DNA of 12,051 nt, taken from NCBI GenBank assembly GCA_900543165.1, contig UQQQ01000059.1:1-12051 (forward strand), read 5' to 3'. Source of the DNA: an uncultured Dialister sp. Its GTDB lineage: Bacteria; Bacillota; Negativicutes; Veillonellales; Dialisteraceae. This document shows positions 5,567 through 12,051 of this stretch, one piece after another. Each line of letters starts with the position of its first letter. Within the stretch, counting starts at the first letter, position 1. A program made the position numbers and the translations under genes. A model generated the notes under the pieces. It worked only from the letters and a program-made list of their open reading frames with translations, searched no databases and was not told where the DNA came from.

Positions 5567-6494
5567 GAGGCTCCCTCCCTAAGAACTGGTTCACCAGCTT
5601 GTACACCTTCGGCTCTGCGGCGAGCTGTCTTTCATACTCCGCCTTCTTCTCCGCTTCTGCAAATCCATAGTCCAGCCATGTCCGGGCTTCCTTCCAGCGA
5701 TTCGTATCATTGTAGAATGCCACGATCATGAGACGACCATCGCGCTCGGCGGAAGCGACGAGACATTCCCCCGCCGCTTCTGTCATGCCCGTCTTCACGC
5801 CATTCGCCCCTTCATAGTGGCTCGTCAGAAATTCATTGCGATTTTCCACATTGCGATAGACCCCGTTCCGATAGGTCATCGGATACACAGGACGCTTCAC
5901 GATGTCACGGAAATCAGGATTCTTCATCGCATACGCCGCGATCTTCACCATATCATAGGCCGTCGTATAGTGGTTCGGATTCGTAAGACCATTCGGATTT
6001 GCGAAATGGGAATCATGCACCCCGATGGAAGCTGCCTTTTCATTCATCATCTCGATGAAACGATCATACGAGCCGCCCACCGTCTCTGCGACAGAGACAG
6101 CCGCGCCATTGCAGGAAATCAACATCATCCCGTACAGCAGCTGGTGAAGCGAGAGCGGCATATCCGGCCTAAGACCGATATTCGTGCCATCCTGGCGCAT
6201 CGCGCGCGAAGAAATCACCGCATTCTGATCCAGCTTCGCCTTGCCCTCTTCGAGCGCAATGATACAGGTCAGGATCTTCGTCGTACTTGCAGGATAGATA
6301 CGCAGATGTCCTTCCTTATCCGCCAGCACCTCACCCGTATTTCCATCGATCAGCGCAGCCGCGACCGCCTTCGAAGGAGGCGGCGGCGCGATCATCGGCG
6401 GCGTAGGCGGCGGCGGTGTCACCCAGATGAGCGCGCCCAGCCCGCAGCCGCAAACAATAAGCAGCAGAAGTAAAATGGATAGTAGTTTTTTCAT
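5559..6494 (-). CDS. Serine D-Ala-D-Ala carboxypeptidase (peptidase S11, DacF/PBP5-like)
   Basis: A 311-residue exported low-molecular-mass penicillin-binding protein that trims the terminal D-Ala of peptidoglycan stems in the periplasm. A hydrophobic signal or anchor (residues 3-25) is followed by a proline-rich linker (27-40) holding two runs of four prolines. The three catalytic motifs are intact: STTK (70-73), SCN (127-129) and KTG (234-236). The chain ends soon after the catalytic domain, so the C-terminal beta domain of classical PBP5 is short or missing. I chose the ATG at 6494 because AAAGGA (6503-6508) lies eight bases upstream and the signal begins MKKLLS. A start ten codons earlier is possible but would add residues before the signal. 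The stop overlaps the divIC-like start. Confidence 0.93.
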   Translation of the reverse strand: MKKLLSILLLLLIVCGCGLGALIWVTPPPPTPPMIAPPPPSKAVAAALIDGNTGEVLADKEGHLRIYPASTTKILTCIIALEEGKAKLDQNAVISSRAMRQDGTNIGLRPDMPLSLHQLLYGMMLISCNGAAVSVAETVGGSYDRFIEMMNEKAASIGVHDSHFANPNGLTNPNHYTTAYDMVKIAAYAMKNPDFRDIVKRPVYPMTYRNGVYRNVENRNEFLTSHYEGANGVKTGMTEAAGECLVASAERDGRLMIVAFYNDTNRWKEARTWLDYGFAEAEKKAEYERQLAAEPKVYKLVNQFLGREPRD

Positions 6495-6515
6495 GGAAAT
6501 CGTCCTTTGAAAATG

Positions 6516-6537
6516 AAGGTTCAAGGTTCAGGGTTAG
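6516..6537. repeat. Short heptamer repeat upstream of the carboxypeptidase gene
   Basis: AAGGTTC, AAGGTTC, AGGGTTA: three 7-base units in the 5' leader region of the carboxypeptidase gene. It forms the left arm of the island at 6516-6869. Confidence 0.6.
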
Positions 6538-6603
6538 CCCGTGGGGCGAGGCGTCCATTGATTATGGTTGAAAGCTCTACTCGCCAGTTAGGAGTTAGAA
6601 GTG

Positions 6604-6636
6604 ATGGTGCGGCGCATAAAAATCAGAAGCGCCACG
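6604..6636. repeat. GCGGCGC hairpin element
   Basis: ATGGTGCGGCGCATAAAAA, then GAAGCGCCAC: the same orientation as 4163-4196 and the reverse complement of 1275-1310. One base of the stem is changed compared with the other copies. Confidence 0.65.
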
Positions 6637-6662
6637 GAGCTTTGATAGCGCTTCGCGCGCAT

Positions 6663-6807
6663 CGTCATTTCGAGCGTAGCCGAGGGTCTTTATTGCAGAA
6701 CGCTCATCGCCTGATGTGAGGCAGCGCCAAGACATCGTTTTCCCTCAGCGCATACACGCTGATTCCCGCAGTGCAAGCAAGATCCCTCGGCTGCGCTCGG
6801 GATGACG
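6663..6807. repeat. Long inverted repeat of GTCATTTCGAGC type
   Basis: The arm at 6663-6696 (GTCATTTCGAGCGTAGCCGA core) and the arm at 6773-6807 (TCGGCTGCGCTCGGGATGAC core) pair over about 25 bases. The few differences are C/T transitions that still allow G-U pairing. Between them are 76 bases with no open frame. A shorter relative of one arm is at 3064-3087. It fills the middle of the 361-base gap between the M48 and carboxypeptidase genes, in which I see no gene. Confidence 0.75.
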
Positions 6808-6820
6808 ATACCAGAGAACC

Positions 6821-6869
6821 CCAGTCACTAGTCACTCCTAGTCCCCAGTCACTAGTCACCAGTCACTAG
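6821..6869. repeat. Heptamer array entering the M48 protease 3' end
   Basis: Units CAGTCAC, TAGTCAC, TCCTAGT, CCCCAGT, CACTAGT, CACCAGT, CACTAG. The array runs past the TGA stop at 6856-6858 into the last four codons of the protease gene. Confidence 0.87.
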
Positions 6870-7980
6870 CGTCTTTCTTCCCCCTTTTATCGATATCAAA
6901 ATCACTGACGACGCGTTCGCCGCGGTCTTTCCGGATCCCCTGATTCAGCGCATCGGTATAGGCTCTGCCATTTTCTCCCGAAGAGAGCTCGTAAATGGCC
7001 GTATCTCCGCAGTAGATCTGATTTCCATCGAGAACCGCATCAGGAACATGACCCGCGTGATAGAGCTTCACGAGCTTGCCCGCGGTGAGATAGAGGCGCT
7101 CCTTCTGGCTGTACGCATTATCCGCGACGGGTGAGAAGGCTTTCTCCCCATTCACCACGATCCAGTCATCCTTGACCTCGACATGTTTGCCCGAGTAAGC
7201 ATTCATCCATTTGAGATTCTTATGGATGCGGTCGCTGGTCTTCGGGTGATTGCCCGGGGCAAGGACAGCCTTGATGCCTGACGGCGAGCTCTCGCCGTAT
7301 TTCGCGCGCAGCACTTCCATAGACGCCGCGCCGCCGCCCGGGTTGTAGCCCGCTTCGACAAGGTACTGGAAACCCCAGTCATCCGCCTGCTTCTCCTGAT
7401 CCTTGGTGAAGACCGCATTCGACACATAGTTCGCCGCGATATTTCCCAGAAGGTACTCGCCATACGAAGCGTCTCCGAGATAAATATTCAGCGCCGTCAC
7501 CAGCCCCACGCGCTTCTTGACGCCGCTCACGCTGTGTCGCTTCTCGCCGTGCGCGATCTCATGCGCCATGACGTAGGCCAGCTCATCATCATCCATCGCA
7601 TCAAGCGTCCCCTTGTTCACACAGAGCACGCCGCCTAAGCTGGCAAACGCATTGATGTCCTCGCTCGGCGATACGTAGACCTTGTAGTCACGCAGCACAT
7701 GCCCCGTATCCTTCAGATTCCGGTACACGGTCTGCACACGGTTATCCGCCTCCGCCGAGTCATAGACGCCCGTCTCCTGCTGGCACTGATCCAGAAGCTG
7801 CAGCTGGTTGTGATCGTCCATTCTGGAGTAGTAGCTGGAAATGAAAAGCATCGCCGCCGCGCCATACAGGATTTTCTGCGCCGTCGTCGCCGCATACGCT
7901 GTCATCGGATACGCTATGGGCGCAGCCACGCAGAACAGCGCCAGAGCCGCAGAAATGCTGCGCTTCTTCCATCTTTTCAT
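6856..7980 (-). CDS. Secreted M48-family zinc metalloprotease
   Basis: A 374-residue exported protease. A basic start (MKRWKKR), a hydrophobic core and an AYA site near residue 30 form a typical signal peptide, so it should act in the periplasm, possibly on damaged envelope proteins like BepA/LoiP (a family-based inference). The zinc motif HEIAH is at residues 140-144, and the third ligand is expected at Glu196 in EKQADDWG. The late M48 motif HPKTSDRI is at 245-252. About 120 further residues follow that I cannot assign to a known domain. I chose the ATG at 7980 because GGGAGGTG (7986-7993) lies five bases upstream; the in-frame ATG at 8022 would overlap the likely promoter. The last residues (ASDW) come from a heptamer repeat. 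Confidence 0.92.
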   Translation of the reverse strand: MKRWKKRSISAALALFCVAAPIAYPMTAYAATTAQKILYGAAAMLFISSYYSRMDDHNQLQLLDQCQQETGVYDSAEADNRVQTVYRNLKDTGHVLRDYKVYVSPSEDINAFASLGGVLCVNKGTLDAMDDDELAYVMAHEIAHGEKRHSVSGVKKRVGLVTALNIYLGDASYGEYLLGNIAANYVSNAVFTKDQEKQADDWGFQYLVEAGYNPGGGAASMEVLRAKYGESSPSGIKAVLAPGNHPKTSDRIHKNLKWMNAYSGKHVEVKDDWIVVNGEKAFSPVADNAYSQKERLYLTAGKLVKLYHAGHVPDAVLDGNQIYCGDTAIYELSSGENGRAYTDALNQGIRKDRGERVVSDFDIDKRGKKDASDW

Positions 7981-8022
7981 AGAAACACCTCCCGGAAATG
8001 ATAGTGTCATTCTTCTGGTCAT

Positions 8023-8028
8023 ATTGTA
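8023..8028 (-). promoter_or_regulatory. Probable extended -10 promoter for the M48 protease gene
   Basis: TACAAT (8028-8023 on the minus strand), preceded by TGG, gives an extended -10 element, TGGTACAAT. No good -35 is visible. The start site would lie near 8016, leaving a leader of about 36 bases with the Shine-Dalgarno sequence at 7986-7993. Confidence 0.45.
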
Positions 8029-8090
8029 CCACGAATGGGAAAGAGAAGTGGAAACGGAGAGTTTAAGGTTGAAAGCAGGGATGAGCAGCT

Positions 8091-8183
8091 AAGGATTAGG
8101 GATTAGGGATTACAAGTGACTAGTCCCTAGTCCCTAGTCCCTAGTCCCTAGTCACCAGTCACCAGTCCCTAGTCACCAGTCAC
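8091..8183. repeat. Longest heptamer array, with G-quadruplex motif and hairpin
   Basis: From left to right: GGATTA, GGGATTA, GGGATTA, an AAGTGACTAG junction, four TAGTCCC units, then TAGTCAC, CAGTCAC, CAGTCCC, TAGTCAC, CAGTCAC. The C-runs at 8125-8127, 8132-8134, 8139-8141 and 8146-8148 make a canonical G-quadruplex motif, (GGGACTA)3 plus GGG, on the gene-sense strand. AGGGATTAGGGATTA pairs with TAGTCCCTAGTCCCT around a short loop, with G-T pairs only. The right end contains the TGA stop of the RND gene (8180-8182). Confidence 0.9.
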
Positions 8184-11100
8184 TTTTCTCTCTGGAAGAA
8201 GAGGAAAATCATCGGGATGACGAGGAGCGTGAAAAGGGTCGAGGTGATGAGGCCGCCGATGATGACCCACGCCATAGAGCTTCGTGTCTCCGAGCCCGCC
8301 GTCAGTGCGAGGGCTGTCGGGAGCATGCCGACGATCATGGTGAAGGTCGTCATGAAGATCGGGCGCAGACGCGCGCGGCCAGCCGCTATGACAGCCTCTT
8401 TCGCCGCCATGCCGTGCTGATGCATGAGCGTCAGCGTATAGTCGAGGAGCAGCGTGCCATTCTTCGCGACCACGCCATCCATGACGATGATGCCGATCAT
8501 GGAATAAATATTGATGGTGTCATTCATGAGGAAGAGGAAGAGAAGCGAGCCGATCAGTCCGAAAGGCAATGAGAACATACGGATGAAAGAAGTCTTCACC
8601 GATTCATAGAGGACAGAAAGGATCATGTACACGAGGAGCATCCCCATGAGAAGCGCCGACAGAAGTTCTATGAAACTTTCGCGCATACTGTCAGCCTGCC
8701 CGGAGAAGCGGAAATTCACCGATTTGGGAAGGCCTGTCTGGTTGAGATCCTTCGTGAAACGCTGGATGAGCCCGTTCAGATCCTGCCCGCCGGGATTCGC
8801 GCCGATGATGATAGCGCGCTGCTTATCCGTGCGCAGGATGGTGATCGGCCCCGTTTCATCTTTGAGCTCCGCCACGTCGGACATGCGGACTATGCCCGTC
8901 TGCCCTTTGATGGGGATCGCCGCGAGGTCACTCGTCCTGTACGATTCACCGCCCTTGAAATAGACGTTGATATCCGTGTCATTGCCGTTGTTCAGCGGAT
9001 CATTCGGCAGGACGCCCGCGCCCGCGCCGCTGATCGCGGATGACAGCGTGTCATAGAGAGAGCCGACCGTGACGCCGTAGTGTTTCAATTTCTCACGGTC
9101 GGGAATGAGGGAGATCTCCGGCAGCCCTTCCTGATAGGTACAGCTGACGTCCGATACGCCGTAGGCACCGCTCTTCAGCATCTGCTGCGCCATCTCGGAG
9201 GCGGTGATAAGCTCCGCCATATCATTGCCGCGCAGCTCGAGGCGGAAAGCGCCGCCGCCCTGCCCGAGCCCGCCGCCTGCCGTACCGGAGACAGACGCCT
9301 GGTCCTCCTTGATGCGGACATCGCCGTCTGTGATGTTCTCAGAGATCCACGTGCGCATCTCATTCGTGATCGCCCAGATATCGCGGCTGCGGTCCTGCCG
9401 ATCGATGAGCGAGACGCGGATACGGCCGGAATTTACCCCGCTGCCCCCGCCGACCATCGCCATATAGGACTTCACCTCAGGCACCTCGGATAGGTATCTC
9501 TCGAGCCGCGTCGTCACAGCATCCGTGCGCTCGACAGACGCATCCGTCGGGAGCTGGATCTGCACATTGAAACCGCTCTCATCCGTGCGAGGCATGTACT
9601 CCATCCCGATCCAGCCGAGCGGCACCATCGCCATGAAAAGGAAGAAGGCGATGGCGACACCCCCGAAGAGCTTCTTCTTATGATGGAAACTCCATGCAAT
9701 AGCCAGCCCGTACTCGTCCTCCATCTTCTGCTCGATCTTCTCCACCGTGCGCCAGAGCTTCGTATCGGGAACATACACGCCGTTCTTGAAAAATTTCGAC
9801 GCCAGCATCGGTGTCAGCGTGAAGGAAATAAACAGGGAAAAGAGAGACGCAAAGACGATCGTAAGGCCGAACTGCTTGAAGAACTGCCCCGTCATACTCG
9901 ACATGAAAGCGATCGGGAGGAAAACCACCACATCGCAGAGCGTGATCGCGATGGCAGCCATGCCGATTTCCATACGGCCCGCCACCGCCGCCTCCTTTGC
10001 GTCCTCCCCCTTGGCCAGATGACGGTGGATATTCTCCAAGACGACGATCGAGTCATCAACGAGGATCCCCACGCAGAGCGTCATCCCCATGAGCGACATC
10101 ATATTGAAGGAAAAGCCTGCCATGTACATGACGAAGAACGTGGAAATGAGCGACGTCGGGATCGCGATGATGACAGACGCCGTCGAGCGCCAGCCGCGCA
10201 GGAAGAGGAAGAGCACGAGCCCCGTCGTGATGAGCCCTTCGATGAGCGTCGAAAGCGTATTATGCAGCGCCGTGCGCACATAGTCCGCCGAGTCATTCAC
10301 CACGATGAACTGGTAGTCCGGATACTCCGCCCGCATATTTTCCAAGACCTTCATCACACCATCTGCCGTCGAGACAAGATTCGCATTGCTGTTCTTATAG
10401 ATGGAAATCCCGATGGCATCCTGTCCATTGATGCGCGCAAAGCGAGACACCCTCTGGTCCTGACGCACGACCTCCCCCACCGCAGAGATCGGGATCACCG
10501 CGCCGTTTGCGCAAGTGAGATGGATCTTGCGGATATCCTCCACCGTATCATACTGCGCCGAGAGACGGATCTGCGTCTGGCGCGTATCCGTGTAGGACGA
10601 GCCCGCCGGTGCCAGCTTATTCTCCTTCTTCAAAGTGGAAATGATATCATTCATCGTGATGCCGTAGTAAGAGAGCTTATCACGATCCACCTTCACCGCG
10701 ATTTCCTTACTTCGCCCCCCGTGCAGCTCCACATCCGATACACCGTCTGCCTTCGTGAAATCATTCGTGAAAGTATTATCCGCCATGGAATACATCTCAT
10801 CCAGTGGATGGCTCGACAATACCGCCAGATCGATGATCGGCGCCGCATCCATATCGCGCTTCTCTACGACAGGATCATCCGCATCATCCGGCAGCTTCCT
10901 GCGGATACGATTCACCTTCTCCGACGCGTCGATCGCCGCCGCGTCCGCATCCGCATCGAAATTCAGCTCCAGCGTCACATCCGAACGCCCCGTGCGCGAC
11001 TTCGACGTGATGTGCTTCACATTCGACACCGAAGACAACGCATCTTCCAAGGGTTTCGTGATCTGCTGCTCCACCGACTCCGCATCCGCACCATCATAGC

Positions 11101-11257
11101 GCACCGACACGATGACATAGGGCACATTGATATTCGGATACAGCTCCACGCCGATGCGCCAATAACTGTACAGACCCAGCACCACGAAAAAAAGCACGAT
11201 CATAAAAATGCCGATCGGGTGCGTCACGGAATACCGAGTCAGATTGAATGACTTCAT
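8180..11257 (-). CDS. RND efflux pump inner-membrane permease (AcrB/HAE-1 type)
   Basis: A 1025-residue proton-driven exporter of the inner membrane that works as a trimer with a periplasmic adaptor and an outer-membrane channel. Helix 1 (about 12-32) is followed by a large periplasmic domain (to about 333), helices 2-6 (about 335-490), helix 7 (about 530-550), a second periplasmic domain (to about 860) and helices 8-12, so both halves are complete. The proton-relay pair Asp401-Asp402 in GILVDDSIVVLENI (helix 4) and Lys932 in AKNG (helix 10) match the AcrB essential residues. Length is normal. The ATG at 11257 has GGAGG (11263-11267) five bases upstream. The adaptor gene lies 93 bases upstream in the same direction, so they are very likely one operon despite the repeat between them. 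Substrates cannot be told from sequence. Confidence 0.97.
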   Translation of the reverse strand: MKSFNLTRYSVTHPIGIFMIVLFFVVLGLYSYWRIGVELYPNINVPYVIVSVRYDGADAESVEQQITKPLEDALSSVSNVKHITSKSRTGRSDVTLELNFDADADAAAIDASEKVNRIRRKLPDDADDPVVEKRDMDAAPIIDLAVLSSHPLDEMYSMADNTFTNDFTKADGVSDVELHGGRSKEIAVKVDRDKLSYYGITMNDIISTLKKENKLAPAGSSYTDTRQTQIRLSAQYDTVEDIRKIHLTCANGAVIPISAVGEVVRQDQRVSRFARINGQDAIGISIYKNSNANLVSTADGVMKVLENMRAEYPDYQFIVVNDSADYVRTALHNTLSTLIEGLITTGLVLFLFLRGWRSTASVIIAIPTSLISTFFVMYMAGFSFNMMSLMGMTLCVGILVDDSIVVLENIHRHLAKGEDAKEAAVAGRMEIGMAAIAITLCDVVVFLPIAFMSSMTGQFFKQFGLTIVFASLFSLFISFTLTPMLASKFFKNGVYVPDTKLWRTVEKIEQKMEDEYGLAIAWSFHHKKKLFGGVAIAFFLFMAMVPLGWIGMEYMPRTDESGFNVQIQLPTDASVERTDAVTTRLERYLSEVPEVKSYMAMVGGGSGVNSGRIRVSLIDRQDRSRDIWAITNEMRTWISENITDGDVRIKEDQASVSGTAGGGLGQGGGAFRLELRGNDMAELITASEMAQQMLKSGAYGVSDVSCTYQEGLPEISLIPDREKLKHYGVTVGSLYDTLSSAISGAGAGVLPNDPLNNGNDTDINVYFKGGESYRTSDLAAIPIKGQTGIVRMSDVAELKDETGPITILRTDKQRAIIIGANPGGQDLNGLIQRFTKDLNQTGLPKSVNFRFSGQADSMRESFIELLSALLMGMLLVYMILSVLYESVKTSFIRMFSLPFGLIGSLLFLFLMNDTINIYSMIGIIVMDGVVAKNGTLLLDYTLTLMHQHGMAAKEAVIAAGRARLRPIFMTTFTMIVGMLPTALALTAGSETRSSMAWVIIGGLITSTLFTLLVIPMIFLFFQREK

Positions 11258-11293
11258 GCATGCCTCCGGAAGTAACGATGGAAACGGGAACTA

Positions 11294-11352
11294 AGTGACT
11301 AGTCACTGGTAGCTAGGGATTAGGGATTAGGGATTGGGAGTGACTAGTCACT
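11294..11352. repeat. Heptamer array bounded by two identical palindromes
   Basis: The perfect 14-base palindrome AGTGACTAGTCACT occurs at 11294-11307 and again at 11339-11352. Between them is GGTAGCTAGGGATTAGG and further GGGATTA units. GGG runs at 11316-11318, 11323-11325, 11330-11332 and 11336-11338 form a canonical G-quadruplex motif on the plus (template) strand. The array lies between the adaptor and permease genes, and its right palindrome overlaps the adaptor stop codon. Confidence 0.9.
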
Positions 11353-12051
11353 AGTCCTTCACCTCTACGACCATTCCATTTTTGAGCTTAGACAGATTCG
11401 TCACAGCCGCCCTCTCGCCAGCTGCCAGACCGCTCCGGATTTCCACCATCTCATCATTGGAAGCGCCGAGCGTGACAGGCACCTCTTCTGCGCGGCCATC
11501 TTCCCCCACCACATACACCAGCTTCTTCCCATTGTGATCGATGACAGCCGCCTTCGGAAGGAGAAGCACATCCTTCTTCTGCATCGCCGTCACCTCCGTC
11601 CGGCCAAACATCCCCCCGCGGATGGTCGTTGCGGGATCGATGAGGACAAGACGCACCTTGTATGCATGCGTATCCGCATCCATCGCCGGACTGATATAGC
11701 GGATCGTCCCCTTCACCGACTCCCCGAGCGAATCGATCGATACATCCAAACTCATCCCCTCTTGCAGGATCCCGACATCCTGCTCTGCCACCTGACAGTC
11801 TAGATACAATTCGCTCGCATCGACGATCGTGAGCAGCTTCTCCCCTGCCGTGGCCCACTCGCCCGCTTCTGCCCTCCGATAGCTGACGATACCGGAAAGC
11901 GGCGAAAGGAGCGTCATATCCGCCTGCTGATTCGTGAGCGCCTCCACCATGTAGCGCGCCTTCTCCGCAGCCGCCTCCTTGCCGGCAATCACCGCCGGAC
12001 GGCCGCCGATAGACTGGCTCCTCCCGCACCCCCGCGGCCCCGGTGGCGGTG
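11351..12051 (-). CDS. RND periplasmic adaptor (membrane-fusion protein, HlyD/AcrA-like), partial
   Basis: The C-terminal part of an adaptor that bridges the RND permease to an outer-membrane channel; the 5' end is outside the window. About 233 codons are visible. The end of the alpha-hairpin (KEAAAEKARYMVEALTNQQA) leads into the lipoyl half-motif LLSPLSGIVSYRRAEAGEW, followed by a beta-barrel region (LYLDCQVAEQDVGILQEGM, TIRYISPAMDADTHAYKVRL) and the membrane-proximal domain (LLLPKAAVID, then LAAGERAAVTNLSKLKNGMVVEV). The stop is TAG at 11353-11351, inside a repeat palindrome. The first 15-20 codons at the window edge (12000-12051) read PPPGPRGCGRSQSIGG, unlike a coiled coil, which suggests a sequence error or frameshift there. 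The GTG at 11992 is internal, not the true start. Confidence 0.9.
   Translation of the reverse strand, partial: PPPGPRGCGRSQSIGGRPAVIAGKEAAAEKARYMVEALTNQQADMTLLSPLSGIVSYRRAEAGEWATAGEKLLTIVDASELYLDCQVAEQDVGILQEGMSLDVSIDSLGESVKGTIRYISPAMDADTHAYKVRLVLIDPATTIRGGMFGRTEVTAMQKKDVLLLPKAAVIDHNGKKLVYVVGEDGRAEEVPVTLGASNDEMVEIRSGLAAGERAAVTNLSKLKNGMVVEVKD

Noticed and set aside
6495..6524. Earlier start (10 codons upstream) for the carboxypeptidase
   Set aside because: The start at 6494 has the better-spaced AAAGGA and begins the signal sequence directly.
7981..8022. Earlier start (14 codons upstream) for the M48 protease
   Set aside because: It would put extra residues before a textbook signal peptide, lacks a good ribosome site and overlaps the probable -10 element; the start at 7980 has a strong site.
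8091..8183. Telomere-like repeat suggesting a linear replicon end
   Set aside because: GGGATTA resembles eukaryotic telomere words, but the array is short, internal, two-sided and sits between ordinary genes.
9680..11251. Long plus-strand open frame of 523 codons
   Set aside because: It lies fully antisense to the RND permease gene and reads as arginine/histidine-rich sequence with no domain, the usual mirror of a GC-rich coding strand.

Overview
The window reads as chromosome from a Gram-negative-staining (diderm) Firmicute, most likely a Negativicute; this is inferred, not proven. Two things point there. The first is the Firmicute-type gene neighbourhood of a divIC-like gene, an S1-domain gene, tilS and hpt. 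The second is an RND pump with its periplasmic adaptor, which only makes sense in a cell with an outer membrane. All nine protein genes lie on the minus strand, so transcription runs from high to low coordinates.

In transcription order the window holds: a partial RND membrane-fusion (adaptor) protein (11351-12051, cut by the window edge); an AcrB-type RND permease (8180-11257); a secreted M48 zinc metalloprotease (6856-7980); a serine D-Ala-D-Ala carboxypeptidase (5559-6494) overlapping a small DivIC/FtsB-like septum protein (5267-5566); an S1-domain RNA-binding protein (4600-5115) with its own promoter and terminator; a Ppx/GppA phosphatase (3157-4068); tRNA-Ile lysidine synthetase tilS (1431-2864); and hypoxanthine phosphoribosyltransferase hpt (599-1150). 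They fall into an efflux block, an envelope/division block and a housekeeping block (tRNA modification, purine salvage, polyphosphate/ppGpp metabolism). ftsH, the usual neighbour after hpt, is not present in the 598 bases left of it.

The genes are ordinary; the spaces between them are not. Nearly every intergenic gap is filled by arrays of degenerate repeats that all have a 7-base period (TAATCCC, TAGTCAC/CAGTCAC, TAGTCCC, TAGCTAC, ATTTCTA and relatives). On the plus strand, purine-rich heptamers lie on the left of a gap and their pyrimidine-rich complements on the right, so most gaps look like one island with inverted heptamer arms around a variable core. The cores hold further repeat families: a GCGGCGC hairpin family, a duplicated element of about 180 bp, a long GTCATTTCGAGC-type inverted repeat and a CCTTCCCC/GAGGGGAAGG palindrome. 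The arrays run right up to the 3' ends of eight of the nine genes, supply the actual stop codons of several of them, and in one case one unit supplies both the stop of one gene and the start of the next. Two arrays contain canonical four-tract G-quadruplex motifs. A separate 161-bp palindromic MITE flanked by TA dinucleotides sits between the S1 gene and the Ppx/GppA gene. No RNA genes, CRISPR arrays or transposase genes were seen.
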